From contig JAABST010000008.1 of assembly GCA_011390275.1 (NCBI GenBank), positions 1 through 64,000 of the forward strand: DNA of 64,000 bases. Reading direction: 5' to 3'. The stretch is from Geitlerinema sp. S16. Lineage in GTDB: Bacteria > Cyanobacteriota > Cyanobacteriia > Cyanobacteriales > Geitlerinemataceae. The notes below the pieces were generated by a model, which saw only the letters and a list, made by a program, of their open reading frames with translations, ran no database searches and had not been told where the DNA came from. Position numbers and translations under genes: made by a program. Within the stretch, counting starts at the first letter, position 1. The number at the start of each line of letters is the position of its first letter. Shown here in pieces: positions 18,901 through 27,840 of the stretch.

Positions 18901-19230
18901 ACGCTCAACCTTATGCGCTTGCCGCATCATCGCCAAGAGCAAGCCACGCATCAGCTTGATGGTGCTGTGTTCGAGTTCATAGCTGCGCCCTTGATGGTCG
19001 TCAGTTTTGCGGTAGGCCAGTCCTAGACCCCAAACCGCAAGAACGCTGTAAACGTTGTCACGCACCCACGCATCGGTATAGTCGCCGTGTTCATTAATGG
19101 CGGTACTTGCGGGCAACAGACCGCTAACTGGATGCTGCTTGGAGAGGATTACGCCTTTGATTTTGTCGTAATACGTATCGAGGAGGCGATCGCGGACATC
19201 AGACGAGGCATTACCGAAAACGGTGGTCAT
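15976..19230 (-). CDS. GH15 / phosphorylase-kinase-subunit-like protein
   Basis: 1084 residues. The N-terminal half carries glucoamylase-like (alpha/alpha)6 features: LLPASTAINEHGDYTDAWVR near residue 45, DQWGHLQIDATSLFV near 140, and IWERGNKINHGKPELNASSI near 200, with likely catalytic Glu residues. The C-terminal half (EIIDKIAHFCREDIRDRVL, TDFYPGVWKLLKNCKGLVI) resembles the conserved region of eukaryotic phosphorylase kinase alpha/beta subunits. This long bacterial family occurs in cyanobacteria and is annotated as GH15. Carbohydrate or glycogen metabolism is likely, but the substrate is unproven. It is transcribed alone, with a hairpin behind it and a 423-bp gap before it. Confidence 0.85.
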   Translation of the reverse strand: MTTVFGNASSDVRDRLLDTYYDKIKGVILSKQHPVSGLLPASTAINEHGDYTDAWVRDNVYSVLAVWGLGLAYRKTDDHQGRSYELEHSTIKLMRGLLLAMMRQAHKVERFKYTQAPLDALHAKYDTSTGHKIVEDDQWGHLQIDATSLFVLMLAQMTASGLSIVHSLDEVNFVQNLVYYIGRAYRTPDYGIWERGNKINHGKPELNASSIGMAKAALGAIDGLNLFGARGGQASVIHVLPDEIARARVTLQTLLPRESASKEVDAAVLSTIGFPAFAIEDQALIDRTYKAIVEKLEGRYGCKRFLRDGHQTAIEDSERLHYDPEELQRFADIECEWPLFFTYQYLFHLFRGEQDLASKYRQKLDAVTVKRNGWDLLPEVYYVPADRIEAERQNPHSQDRLPNENLPLVWAQSLYWLGKLLDDGAIELNDLDPLGRHQRSQVTARPLVQIALLAEDSQLQADLATYGITTQTPDQIAPIQIRPAHHLTQVYNQIGRNDKLGISGRPGRRLRSLSTSRIFHVSGETIVFLPSFLNQREFYLTLDYHFLVEQIRSELAYVYRQWQGFGHPTMTLMLTRQLLDTGRDAILDLIRQLESGSCGSIPVQLGTLSQFVQTSGTERVDFIHGHVFDSASSDKAGAPVMRLLFSPEQSQPLTPGQEFEIECECDVKTLVQRLQNTANIYEQTEILHTITNLENLHCDTGLGSDLSVTVADLLEELYAKASLVHSDQAAGEDAAYWSIIRYTSGLLDRYNIGLSDAVTDILVRQKQILIGKAFSDDSLITEPLSLEEIIDKIAHFCREDIRDRVLTQEILIYLSSIVKTEPHLFDGFLTLRVGYLILLLTSELALEQRLTQDEAYNQLMFLSPFEIKTRLRNAIAGYGGLGSTLQQQETLHPRQTDRAFDWRVLPEQSDDNARDADWQRQRQHDGAAGRVPTDFYPGVWKLLKNCKGLVIGDKLESRNRLDSDPIVSEMTPGEKNFALRVERLLNKIHAPQYRQLTIEALLELMAIFERNPYLVLDDYIVLDVLIGHAVRLAWFDAHPERRDRYDEDKAHAWSQFYQTSPFRCATYFVRAFQYLTNLEGDIAA

Positions 19231-19653
19231 AAGTTACGGGTCTACAGGATTTTTGTGAATCGGATGCGGTAGCGGTGCAGCGACTCGACGGTTTACCGTG
19301 TGTTTTTAGTGCGACAGCGGCAGTCTATCGATCCTAGCTCAATGTTTGACTCGGCTTACGGGTCTCCTCTACATATGTCAGAGAATTTCAACCTGTGGAG
19401 AGCGAGACCCCATTGCTACGGTTGGTCGCCACAAAAAAAGGCAAACCATGCACACGCCCAGCCCCCTTCAGACTGACGCACAACCTCCAGAAACCTGGGA
19501 ATTGGGCGTCAGAACACAGCTCAAGTCCAGGTGAAGCAACCCTCTGAGTTGCAAGCAATGCCCGAGACTGGTCAAAAAAAAACGATATCCGAAACGAACC
19601 TACAAATACCGATTTACAAACGAGTTCAACCTGAGTGAATGGAATGAATTAGC
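19231..19653. other. 423-bp intergenic region with one hairpin
   Basis: No credible open frame. It contains the upstream region of the GH15-like gene and the 3' flank of the ribose-phosphate pyrophosphokinase gene. GGGTCTC at 19360-19366 and GAGACCC at 19404-19410 are inverted repeats that could close a hairpin of about 50 nt, with TTGACT 10 bases before it. A small RNA is conceivable, but nothing identifies it. Confidence 0.4.
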
Positions 19654-20646
19654 TCAATTAAATAGACTGCTTACGGAACTATCTTCGTGGATGCGCCAGA
19701 TCGTCTCTCCCAGAACGCTGGCCACCGACAGCATGGTTAACTGCTCAAATTGGCGATCGGCCGGAACCGGGATCGTATTCGTCACGATCACTTCCTCAAA
19801 CACACCGCTCGACAACCGCTCCGTCGCTGGAGGCGAAAACACCGCATGGGTCGCGCAGGCGTAGACTTCTCGCGCTCCTTCACGACGCAAAAGCCGCGCC
19901 CCTTCGGAAATCGTGCCGCCGGTATCGATCATGTCATCGACCAAGATCGCGGTTTTTCCCTTCACGTCACCAATGACGTTAAACACCTCGGCGACATTGT
20001 GCGCTTGGCGGCGCTTATCGATAATCGCTAGCGGCGCATCATCGAGCTTTTTTGCAAAGGCACGCGCCCGAGCGACACCGCCAACGTCCGGCGAAACCAC
20101 GACGATATCCGATAATTGCTTGGCGCGGAGATAGTCCAAGATGGCCGGTGTGCCGTAGACATGATCGACGGGAATGTCGAAATAGCCCTGGATTTGCGCG
20201 GAGTGGAGATCCATCGCCAGGACGCGATCGGCTCCGGCTTCTGTGATCAGGTTCGCGACGAGCTTGGCGGTGATCGATTCGCGTCCGGCGGTTTTGCGAT
20301 CGGCGCGGGCGTAGCCGTAATACGGTAGGACTGCCGTGATCTGACGGGCAGACGCACGGCGACAGGCATCCACCAGGATCAATAACTCCATTAAGTTATC
20401 GTTCACGGGATGGCAAACGGGCTGCATGAGATAAACATCACAGCCTCGAATCGATTCTTGGATTTGAACATATAGCTCGCCGTCGGCAAAGCGCTTCGAG
20501 ACCATTGGCCCAAGATCGATCCCGAGATAGCGGGCGACTTCTTTCGCTAGCGGGACGTTAGACGAGCCGGAAAATAGACGTAGCCGGTTATCGTTAACGA
20601 CCGTAGGGAAAGAAGGTTGGCGAGTCAAGGTTGCTGTGCGGCTCAT
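19654..20646 (-). CDS. prs: Ribose-phosphate pyrophosphokinase
   Basis: Makes PRPP from ribose 5-phosphate and ATP, feeding nucleotide, histidine and tryptophan synthesis. The 330-residue length is normal. Hallmarks are FADGELYVQIQESIRG, the ATP-binding loop YYGYARADRK, the Mg-binding histidine in LAMDLHSAQIQGYFDIP, and the PRPP signature ILVDDMIDTGGTI. ATG 20646 is used, because the N-terminal 15 residues form a short non-conserved leader common in cyanobacterial Prs. The protein is cytosolic. It is transcribed alone, divergent from the GatB/YqeY gene. Confidence 0.97.
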   Translation of the reverse strand: MSRTATLTRQPSFPTVVNDNRLRLFSGSSNVPLAKEVARYLGIDLGPMVSKRFADGELYVQIQESIRGCDVYLMQPVCHPVNDNLMELLILVDACRRASARQITAVLPYYGYARADRKTAGRESITAKLVANLITEAGADRVLAMDLHSAQIQGYFDIPVDHVYGTPAILDYLRAKQLSDIVVVSPDVGGVARARAFAKKLDDAPLAIIDKRRQAHNVAEVFNVIGDVKGKTAILVDDMIDTGGTISEGARLLRREGAREVYACATHAVFSPPATERLSSGVFEEVIVTNTIPVPADRQFEQLTMLSVASVLGETIWRIHEDSSVSSLFN

Positions 20647-21013
20647 AGACCCTCGGCGAGCGTTTTGGTTATGGCAATATTATCACCACTTTTCAACACC
20701 GTAAGAGAGAAATTTCTCGAACAGAATCGAACGGCTACTTTTTTTAATTAATTTTTTATTAATATTTATCGCCAATAAAATCTCATGGCGTCTTCTGAAG
20801 TGATTGATAGTAGCTTTTAGCAGGTACTTCTATTTTGACTGAATTTATGATCTCGCCTGAACTATAAACCCGCCTTATCTTTTATGGGGCAAGCTCTTTA
20901 GGTTGATCGGTTTTCCCGGATAGCTTGGCCTGAGATCGCGTTCTTCTCGTTAATAACACTGAAGGTTACGGATTGACCTCTATCATGGAAACATTTCCAA
21001 AAGGCTGAATTTC
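20647..21013. other. Divergent promoter region (prs / GatB-YqeY gene)
   Basis: 367 bp with no gene. It is clearly AT-richer than the flanks, with runs such as TTTTTTTAATTAATTTTTT around 20737, as expected for two divergent promoters. No defined operator, riboswitch fold or convincing -10/-35 pair was identified. Confidence 0.45.
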
Positions 21014-21472
21014 ATGAGTTTAAAAGATCGTATCGGTGATGAAATTAAAGCGGCGATGAAAGCCCGCGATAAAGTTCGACTCGAAACCGTCCGGAGTATT
21101 AAGAAAGCCATTCTAGAGAAAGAAATTAGCGTCCGACCTCAAGGTCAAGAGGTGCTGAACGAAGCGCAGGAAATCGAGCTGTTGACGCAGTTGGCGAAGC
21201 AGCGTCGAGATTCGATCGAGCAGTATACCGAGGCGGGGCGTCAAGATTTGGCCGATCGCGAGGCGCAGGAGTTGGCGATCTTGGAGGAGTATCTTCCGGC
21301 GCAGATGAGCGATGCGGAGATTGCGGCGGCGGTTGAAGCGGCGATCGCGAAGGTTGGCGCGACCTCGCCCAAGGATATGGGTAAGGTGATGGGGCCGATC
21401 ATGCAGGAGCTGAAGGGTCGGGCGGACGGTAAGAAGATCCAGGCGATCGTCAAGGAAAAACTGGCGGGCTAG
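21014..21472 (+). CDS. GatB/YqeY domain protein
   Basis: 152 residues. MSLKDRIGDEIKAAMKARDK at the start, then LETVRSIKKAILEKEI, ELAILEEYLPAQMSDAEI and the final GRADGKKIQAIVKEKL match the free-standing YqeY family. This domain also forms the tail of the amidotransferase subunit GatB, where it contacts tRNA. The free-standing form is thought to be linked to tRNA metabolism, but its reaction is not settled. It is a small cytosolic helical protein. It converges on the giant STAND gene with a 24-bp gap. Confidence 0.9.
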   Translation: MSLKDRIGDEIKAAMKARDKVRLETVRSIKKAILEKEISVRPQGQEVLNEAQEIELLTQLAKQRRDSIEQYTEAGRQDLADREAQELAILEEYLPAQMSDAEIAAAVEAAIAKVGATSPKDMGKVMGPIMQELKGRADGKKIQAIVKEKLAG

Positions 21473-21496
21473 GCTGGCTGTTCTGACAAGCGTCAA

Positions 21497-24400
21497 TCAC
21501 GATGATGACCGACGATCGATGATGGCCTCTCCCCGAGTGATCAGATCCTCTAGCTCGAAGTTCCAAAGGCGTACGCTGTGATCCCGGCAGCCGGAGATGA
21601 TGGCGCGTCGATGGGGAATGAGCTGGAGGTGATCGATCGAGTGGGTGGAATCGGAGACGGTGTGTAGCAGTTCGCCGGTATTGCTATTCCAAAATCGAAT
21701 CGTGCGATCGTAACTGCCGGAAATGAGCACATGGCCGCTACGCGAAAAGCAAATGCTATTGATGGCGGCGGCGTGACCGATGAGGAGGCAACTTTGGCGT
21801 GTGGTGAGATTCCAGATCGAGAGGCCGCGATCGTAGTCGCCGATCGCCAGGAGCTGATTGTCGGGGCTGAAGGCTAGACAGCCGATCGCGCGGGTGTGGG
21901 TGACGATTGGATACAAGAAAGCGGCGGTGTTGGAGGCGGGGTCAATCGCCCAAAGCTCGACCGTGCCGCTACGGTGTCCGATCGCCAGTTGACGGCGATC
22001 GGGGCTGATGCAAATGTCGCAAATATCGAGAGCGGGTTGATCGGGTTGATCGGTTGGGTTGGGCGCGGCGTCCAGGGTGCGGGCGAAAGTATCCGCAGGA
22101 GAAAGGACGAGCTGATCGGGTGGGCTGGATTGACCAGATGGGTCGGGTTCACCAGACTGGCTCGATTGACGAGGCTGACCATGCTGACAATTGAGCGCCA
22201 GCCAGATCTGACCGTCACGATCGGTGAGCCAAACCCGACCGTTATAACTGGCATAAATCGCGTCTTGAAGGGTGATGCCCGTCCAGGCAAGCTCAACGTC
22301 GATCGGCGGGGGAATGACGGTTTTGAGCTGACCGGCGAGTGTCCAGATGCGAGTAATACCAATGCGATCGATGGCGGCCACTTCCCAGGATTGCTGAGGA
22401 TTGGGCGCGATCGGCAACGGTCGCAGGATCGCACTGCGAATCGGACGATCGAAGCCCTGCCAGCGGTAGAGGAGAGAATTGCCGGTCTCAGAGTTGGAAT
22501 CGCTGGAATCGCTGAAATCGACGGAGGCGATCGCGTCCCAGATCGCGATTTCGCCGTTCCCATCCGCTGAGAGGCCATAGCGTCCATCGCCCGAGAGGGC
22601 AATGCAGGCAATCCAGCGATCGTGTTGGCAAATCGTCCCCGGTTCACAATCCACAAATTGCCAGAGGGAAATCGTCCGATCGTCACTGCCCGAAATGATC
22701 GATCGGCCATCAGGAGACAAACACAGCGCCCGAACTGCACTGCGATGGGCGGTAAAATTTTCGAGTTCGCGTCCCTTGATATCCCAAACGCGGACGGTTC
22801 CGCTAGCTTCACCAGCGGCGATGCGCTGCCGGATCGGATCGACGGCAAAACTAGCGATTAATTCGCCCTGACGATATTTCACCCCGTCGGGATCATCGAG
22901 TCCCGATCCATCCAACGGCCAGCGGTAAATGCTGCCGTTACGACTGCTCGCCCAAACGCAATCGTGATCGATCGCCAAATCCACAATTTCCGCCTCATGC
23001 TCCCCAATCACGCGCCAGCGATCGCGCCCAAACTCCCAGATCAGGACGTTGCCATCGAGGGTTCCAAGTACGAGATGGCGATTGTCGGCGAGAAACGCCA
23101 GGGTTTTGATGGCGCTGTCAGGGACGGACGACGAGTAGAGCGTGTCGGGTGTCGATGGTGGGGCTTGGGTTTGGTCTTGGGTTTGGTCTTGGGTTTGGGT
23201 TTGGGCTTGATCGCCCAGAGCGGTGGCGGTTAACGAAACAATATCGACCTCCCCGTCATGACAGCCGATCGCCAGTTGACGGTTATCCGTCGAAAAAGCA
23301 ACTGATCGCACCCAATCTGATCGATCGCCGATCGTCCGACTGGGTTCTTCTGAATTGCGATCCTCAGCAGCCTCGAAGCTCCATTGATCGATCCCTCGTT
23401 CAAAGCGCCATAAAAACACCGACCGATCGCCCGCCACCGCCAACCAACAGCCATCCGCACTAAATGCCACCGCCTCCACCCAATCGCAGGGGGGCTTCAG
23501 TGTGCGCCACTGCCCGGTGTGCAGCGACCACAGCCGCACCGTGCCGTCGCTGGCTCCCGAGGCAAGAACGTCACCGGCGGGCGATACAGCCAGAGCGTCG
23601 ATCCAGCCCTCATGACCGCGTAGACGATCGATTTGTTGCGCTCCGTAGACGGCAGAGCGCAGGGCATCGAGGACGGCAAAATTCAGCCCGAGCGAGACTT
23701 TCACGTCCCGCAACCGCCGACCGGCGTTGAGAGCTGCGATCAGGGCTTCACGCCGATCGTCAAACAAAAACAGTACCTGGGACGATCGCACAGCGGCATC
23801 GATTTGCGCGACTTCCGCCTCGTGACGCGCCTGGGTTTCGCGATCGAGCGCGGCCTGTAGTTGGATCAAGGTGTGGCGTAGCTCGCGCTCGGTCAGGTTG
23901 CGTAGGCTTTTTTCGCGTTGAAGTGCCTCGAAGGGTGTGCCAAAGCGGTCAACGTAATAGTGATGAATCACTTCGGCCAGGTAGTCGTGGGCGAGCTGGT
24001 AGCGCTGTTCGAGGTCTGCCGGAATCTGAAAGGCGAGTCCAGAACCGACGAAGATACTCAGGATCAGGTCGATGGCTTCGGCGCGACGGTTTTGGGGGGT
24101 TGGGTTTAGGCTCGATCGCGAGGTCTGGCGGGGTTCGGATCGGGTTTGATTGGGGAGGTTGAGGGAATTGGGACGGTCGGACGAGTTGGGGAGATTGTAG
24201 AGATTGGGCGAATTGGATGAATTGGATGAACTGGGCGAATTGTCGGAAGAACGATCGCGAAGCCTCAGACGAGTCGAGGCCGCTCTGGGGTCATCATCTC
24301 GATTGTCCAAGCTGTTGTCTAAGTGATTCAGACTATCTGAGCGATTCAGGCCATCTAAGCTATCTAAATTTGACCAGATGCTTTCAGCTTCGAGATCCTC

Positions 24401-27091
24401 TTCGAGGTCATTGGTGAGCTGCACTTGGCCGCGCGAGACGAATAGCTCGATCTCTTTTTCGAGATCGGTGCGGGTTTTGATCGGTCGCTTGTTGGACTTG
24501 TCGGCCAAAAGATACAGCACCAGCTCGGCCAGGGCGCGATGCTCGGGGCCGCAATCGTCCACGACGCGATCGAGGTAGCGCTGAATCAGTGCCGTTTTGC
24601 CGCCAGTGCGCTGGTAGGCCGCAAGGGTAGTCACGCCGTCTTGCTGGAGCTGTGCGCCGACGATTTGCAGCTCGATCGGCCTAATTTTGCCGTAATCCTG
24701 TCCCAAGTCCTTGATTAGCACGTCCAAAAGGGCTGGCTCGATCGCGAAATTGGACAGGTTGGCGAGCTGCTGCAAAATCCGGCGGGCGGCTTGGCGGTCA
24801 AAATTACCGAGACGGTACAGCACGCGCTTACTGAGCAGGTCGCCATCGATGCACTCAAAGCCGGGACGGTTGAGTAAAAAGTAAAGATAGGTACGACGCA
24901 GGGAAAAGATCACCCGCAGCGAGGGGATTTCGAGGCACTGACCGAGGAAAAGAAAGAGGGCGTTGCGATCGCGGTTACGGGCATAGCGAAAGAAAAATTC
25001 TTCAAACTGATCGAAGATCAAGACCGATCGCCGATTGTTCATTTCGTTGTGTTGAAGTTGATGCAACAGACAGGCGCAGGCGTGATCGAACGTCAGCTCA
25101 AAGCTTGAACCATCAGACGGATGACAGTCGGGTTGCGGCAGGCGATCGCCCGGCGCGATCGCCGCTCGTAATTGGCGTAATAGCTCATTCCACCAGGTGT
25201 CGTACAGACGGATCACGACTGGGATGATCGTTTGGGTTTCGATCGTCTGCGATCGCAGCGCCGGGACTAAACCCGCATGAATAAACGAGCTTTTCCCCAC
25301 GCCCGAAAATCCGTACAGGGTGGTCACCTTTAAATCTTTGCGGGAAATCCGCTCGACCAGGGTGGTCACGTCGCGCTGTCGCCCAGAGGCGATGATCTCG
25401 GGGGCGATCTCCATCCGGGCGGTGGCCGATAATCCACCGGATGCATCGCGGGAAGCCGGGGTTAACTTCGGCGATCGCAAGCGTGCAGCTCCGATAAAGG
25501 CGCGAAGGCCGTGTTCATGCTCGAAGGCGTGGCGATCGGCGCGTACCGCAAACGCCAGCCGGTATTGCCGACGCCGAAAGTAGAGCGATCGGAGCTGTTC
25601 GAGCAGCGTGATGTAAAGGCGGGGATGGTCAGCGCAGGGCTGATGACGTTGCTGTTCGAGCAGAGCGATCGCTTCGTCCTCACGTTTCAACGCCAGTAAA
25701 ATGCGGGCGCAGGTTAAGGTCAGACGCACTGCGAGCGCATTTTTTTGGGCGAGGTTCGAGTCCTCGACGATCGCCGCCAGGTCTGTTTCGATCCGCTCAA
25801 CCCACGCTTGCGCTGCGACGGGATCGCCCTCGGCTAAGGCCAGATCCGCCAGCAAACTATAATCGCGGCTCAGTTCCGATCGCGCACCATTGATCTCATG
25901 GAGACGCTGTGCGCCCTTGGCCACAATCCGTAGCGTCTCCCAGTCTTCGAGATCGCGTAGCACTTCGCCGCCGATGCCGATAAACCGGGAAACGATCGCC
26001 CAAGCGCCAACCCCAGCGCAGTGTTCCAGGATGTCGAGCAGGAGCGATCGCGCGGTTTCGAGATCGGTACTGCTGCGATCGCGCAGCACCGATCGTCGGT
26101 AGTAGCACAGGCCAATGTGCAGCGTAACCAAATTGGCCAAGGCGCTGAGATTTGCCGTTAGCGCTGCCGTTCCAATTTCTGGGGTTAGGTCATCGGCTAA
26201 AGCTTGCAGTCCTGGATATGTTTTCCGGGTTTGAGTGTTTGTTTGGGTGTTTGTTTGGGTGTTTATTTGGGGTTCGGGTTCGGGTGATGAGGAGGGAGCT
26301 GAATCAGATCGACGATCGCGACCTCGCTGATAAAACGCGATCGCCTCGGTCAGCCGATCCTGTTCATAGGCATCACGACCGCACAAAAAATCATAAAAAC
26401 TCAGAACATCCGGCTCGATATCCCGTGGCGGCTGCACCTGCTGAAGATCGCGTAGGGCTGCCGTGACATCGGATAGCTCGCAGGTGTTGAGGAACGGTTG
26501 ATCGATCGGCGGTGCCGTGACATCAATCAATCCCATAAAGAGCCGATCGCGCTGCCAAGTTAACCAGGCTTCAATCCGTTCGGGATCGACCTCCAGCACA
26601 TCGATCGAAGCCCAGGTTTCAAAATCTTTGGCCTGTCGTTGAAACCGGCCAATAAATTCGGCCTCGACCAGCAGGATGAGCGGAAACGGGCAATGCTCCC
26701 GAAAGGTTTCGCGCATCTGATTCAGCGTCCCGAGGAAGCCATCGAGATCGGCGATCGCTTCCAACCCCGTCACCAGGACACCGTTGGGTAACGCCGAAGG
26801 CTGGCGATCGTCGCTGTCTAGTGCGTCGATCTGTTGCGACAGGGCGGAAAAGAGCTTGGTGGTTTCTGGGGCGAGGGAGAGGGTGAGCAGCGGCTCGACG
26901 CAGGCGGTGTGCAGTTGCTCGATCGCAGTGGCTCGCAACGCCGTGTAATCGCAGCGCAACAAAAACAGGCGAAACTCATCGCGTGCGCAATCGATCGCCC
27001 AGGCCAAGCTCGCGAGCATCTCAAGGTTGTCAGCCGAGAGTTCAAGTTGTTGTTGCCCGTGGGAAACGGGTTGGGTCTGTTTACCGTCCAT
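21497..27091 (-). CDS. STAND-type ATPase with C-terminal WD40 repeats
   Basis: 1864 residues. Residues 1-200 include a P-loop-like alpha/beta stretch without Walker motifs (CPFPLILLVEAEFIGRF). Residues 240-530 are degenerate TPR-like helices. A STAND NTPase follows, with Walker A GFSGVGKSS (K600) and a Walker B-like SVLIFDQFEEFFFR. The helical part runs on to about 950. A Ser/Asn/Pro-rich linker of about 120 residues comes next. From about 1165 to the end at least twelve WD40 repeats form one or two beta-propellers (SGASDGTVRLW, SGSDDRTISLW). STAND proteins act as switches that oligomerise when a sensor domain binds its trigger; the WD40 part would be the sensor. No effector domain is visible, so a partner is expected. 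The divergent CHAT-FHA gene is the candidate. Confidence 0.88.
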   Translation of the reverse strand: MDGKQTQPVSHGQQQLELSADNLEMLASLAWAIDCARDEFRLFLLRCDYTALRATAIEQLHTACVEPLLTLSLAPETTKLFSALSQQIDALDSDDRQPSALPNGVLVTGLEAIADLDGFLGTLNQMRETFREHCPFPLILLVEAEFIGRFQRQAKDFETWASIDVLEVDPERIEAWLTWQRDRLFMGLIDVTAPPIDQPFLNTCELSDVTAALRDLQQVQPPRDIEPDVLSFYDFLCGRDAYEQDRLTEAIAFYQRGRDRRSDSAPSSSPEPEPQINTQTNTQTNTQTRKTYPGLQALADDLTPEIGTAALTANLSALANLVTLHIGLCYYRRSVLRDRSSTDLETARSLLLDILEHCAGVGAWAIVSRFIGIGGEVLRDLEDWETLRIVAKGAQRLHEINGARSELSRDYSLLADLALAEGDPVAAQAWVERIETDLAAIVEDSNLAQKNALAVRLTLTCARILLALKREDEAIALLEQQRHQPCADHPRLYITLLEQLRSLYFRRRQYRLAFAVRADRHAFEHEHGLRAFIGAARLRSPKLTPASRDASGGLSATARMEIAPEIIASGRQRDVTTLVERISRKDLKVTTLYGFSGVGKSSFIHAGLVPALRSQTIETQTIIPVVIRLYDTWWNELLRQLRAAIAPGDRLPQPDCHPSDGSSFELTFDHACACLLHQLQHNEMNNRRSVLIFDQFEEFFFRYARNRDRNALFLFLGQCLEIPSLRVIFSLRRTYLYFLLNRPGFECIDGDLLSKRVLYRLGNFDRQAARRILQQLANLSNFAIEPALLDVLIKDLGQDYGKIRPIELQIVGAQLQQDGVTTLAAYQRTGGKTALIQRYLDRVVDDCGPEHRALAELVLYLLADKSNKRPIKTRTDLEKEIELFVSRGQVQLTNDLEEDLEAESIWSNLDSLDGLNRSDSLNHLDNSLDNRDDDPRAASTRLRLRDRSSDNSPSSSNSSNSPNLYNLPNSSDRPNSLNLPNQTRSEPRQTSRSSLNPTPQNRRAEAIDLILSIFVGSGLAFQIPADLEQRYQLAHDYLAEVIHHYYVDRFGTPFEALQREKSLRNLTERELRHTLIQLQAALDRETQARHEAEVAQIDAAVRSSQVLFLFDDRREALIAALNAGRRLRDVKVSLGLNFAVLDALRSAVYGAQQIDRLRGHEGWIDALAVSPAGDVLASGASDGTVRLWSLHTGQWRTLKPPCDWVEAVAFSADGCWLAVAGDRSVFLWRFERGIDQWSFEAAEDRNSEEPSRTIGDRSDWVRSVAFSTDNRQLAIGCHDGEVDIVSLTATALGDQAQTQTQDQTQDQTQAPPSTPDTLYSSSVPDSAIKTLAFLADNRHLVLGTLDGNVLIWEFGRDRWRVIGEHEAEIVDLAIDHDCVWASSRNGSIYRWPLDGSGLDDPDGVKYRQGELIASFAVDPIRQRIAAGEASGTVRVWDIKGRELENFTAHRSAVRALCLSPDGRSIISGSDDRTISLWQFVDCEPGTICQHDRWIACIALSGDGRYGLSADGNGEIAIWDAIASVDFSDSSDSNSETGNSLLYRWQGFDRPIRSAILRPLPIAPNPQQSWEVAAIDRIGITRIWTLAGQLKTVIPPPIDVELAWTGITLQDAIYASYNGRVWLTDRDGQIWLALNCQHGQPRQSSQSGEPDPSGQSSPPDQLVLSPADTFARTLDAAPNPTDQPDQPALDICDICISPDRRQLAIGHRSGTVELWAIDPASNTAAFLYPIVTHTRAIGCLAFSPDNQLLAIGDYDRGLSIWNLTTRQSCLLIGHAAAINSICFSRSGHVLISGSYDRTIRFWNSNTGELLHTVSDSTHSIDHLQLIPHRRAIISGCRDHSVRLWNFELEDLITRGEAIIDRRSSS

Positions 27092-27840
27092 GAGCTTGGA
27101 TCGTGTAAGTGATAACGCGCCCTAGAGAATGCGTCCTTCTGAGTCCTCGATATCCCAGCATCTCGGACGATGGAAGGAGCATCCCGTTTTGGATGGTCTG
27201 CGATCGTACTCTAGCGCTCTGGTGATTGAATCGTCCGTATTTTCACGAATTCTATGATTCTAGTCTGCGTCGAAGTTTCGGTCTGAGAGAGTCCACAGCG
27301 ACGATCAAGCGATCGCCAAGGTTCTCGATATCAATCAATACGTCGATGTACCGATATTTGGTTGCTTGTTCTTCGCTGTTTCTTGATCTTCGCGGGCCTT
27401 CGATCTTCAAGTTTCGATCATTAGACCTCTTGCATGAATCGAAAAGGCCAGCATTCGAGCACTGAGCGTAGTCGAAGTGCGATCACTTTTCGCGATCACA
27501 CCCAGGCTATCGGCAAGCCGACGCTACGCGAACGACTCCGCTCAGCCTTCGAGATTTCGTCTTTTTCAAACCTAAAATCTTCGTGCAAGAGGTCTATTAG
27601 ATGAGCGATCATTCAATCCACGGTGATTGCATATTGTTATCCCCTCATCACGATCGGCGATCGCCCTAGACCCGATCTCTCCGTTCAAGATCACCAAACC
27701 GATACACTAGAGCCATCCAAAAATCGTCCCTACTCTCATCCTGTCAAGCCAGCTCAGACGGAATGGAGGCGTTGTGAGTCCAGTATGATCAACGTTGTGC
27801 TCCTGCCGTTTTGGCTGTCTTGGGGTGGTCTTAAACTCGA
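27092..27840. other. 749-bp divergent regulatory region between STAND and CHAT-FHA genes
   Basis: Contains the promoters of both genes and a MITE-like insertion at 27423-27595. The rest (27092-27419 and 27600-27840) has only short non-conserved open frames and scattered GATCG motifs. Small frames at 27226 and 27623 lack family resemblance and a ribosome-binding site and are not called. The unusual length suggests regulation, but no defined operator was recognised. Confidence 0.55.
27423..27595. mobile_element. MITE-like element with IS5-type ends
   Basis: Terminal inverted repeats AGACCTCTTGCATGAA (27423-27438) and TTCGTGCAAGAGGTCT (27580-27595) match at 15 of 16 positions. Both ends are flanked by ATT (27420-27422 and 27596-27598), a 3-bp duplication consistent with the ANT target of the IS1031/ISL2 group of IS5. 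The 173-bp body has no transposase and includes CGCTACGCGAACGACTCCG, also found near 42034. It appears to be a non-autonomous element. Confidence 0.7.

Noticed and set aside
19360..19410. Hairpin as a 6S RNA or other known small RNA
   Set aside because: No conserved 6S bulge, Yfr1 or Yfr2 motif is present. Listed only as a hairpin within the gap.
23160..23207. Tandem GGGTTTGGTCTT units suggesting a regulatory repeat or CRISPR-like array
   Set aside because: They are in-frame low-complexity codons (Gln/Thr/Asp) within the WD40 part of the STAND gene. Units are adjacent and there are no spacers.
25748..25770. GGTTCGAGTCC resembling a tRNA T-loop
   Set aside because: It lies inside the STAND gene coding sequence. 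No acceptor stem, D-arm or anticodon arm can be formed around it.
26221..26275. TTTGGGTGTTTG direct repeats
   Set aside because: They encode an NTQT repeat inside the STAND gene. No separate element.
27226..27465. 79-codon frame in the STAND/CHAT intergenic region
   Set aside because: Random-looking composition, overlaps the left end of the MITE, and has no recognisable start signal.
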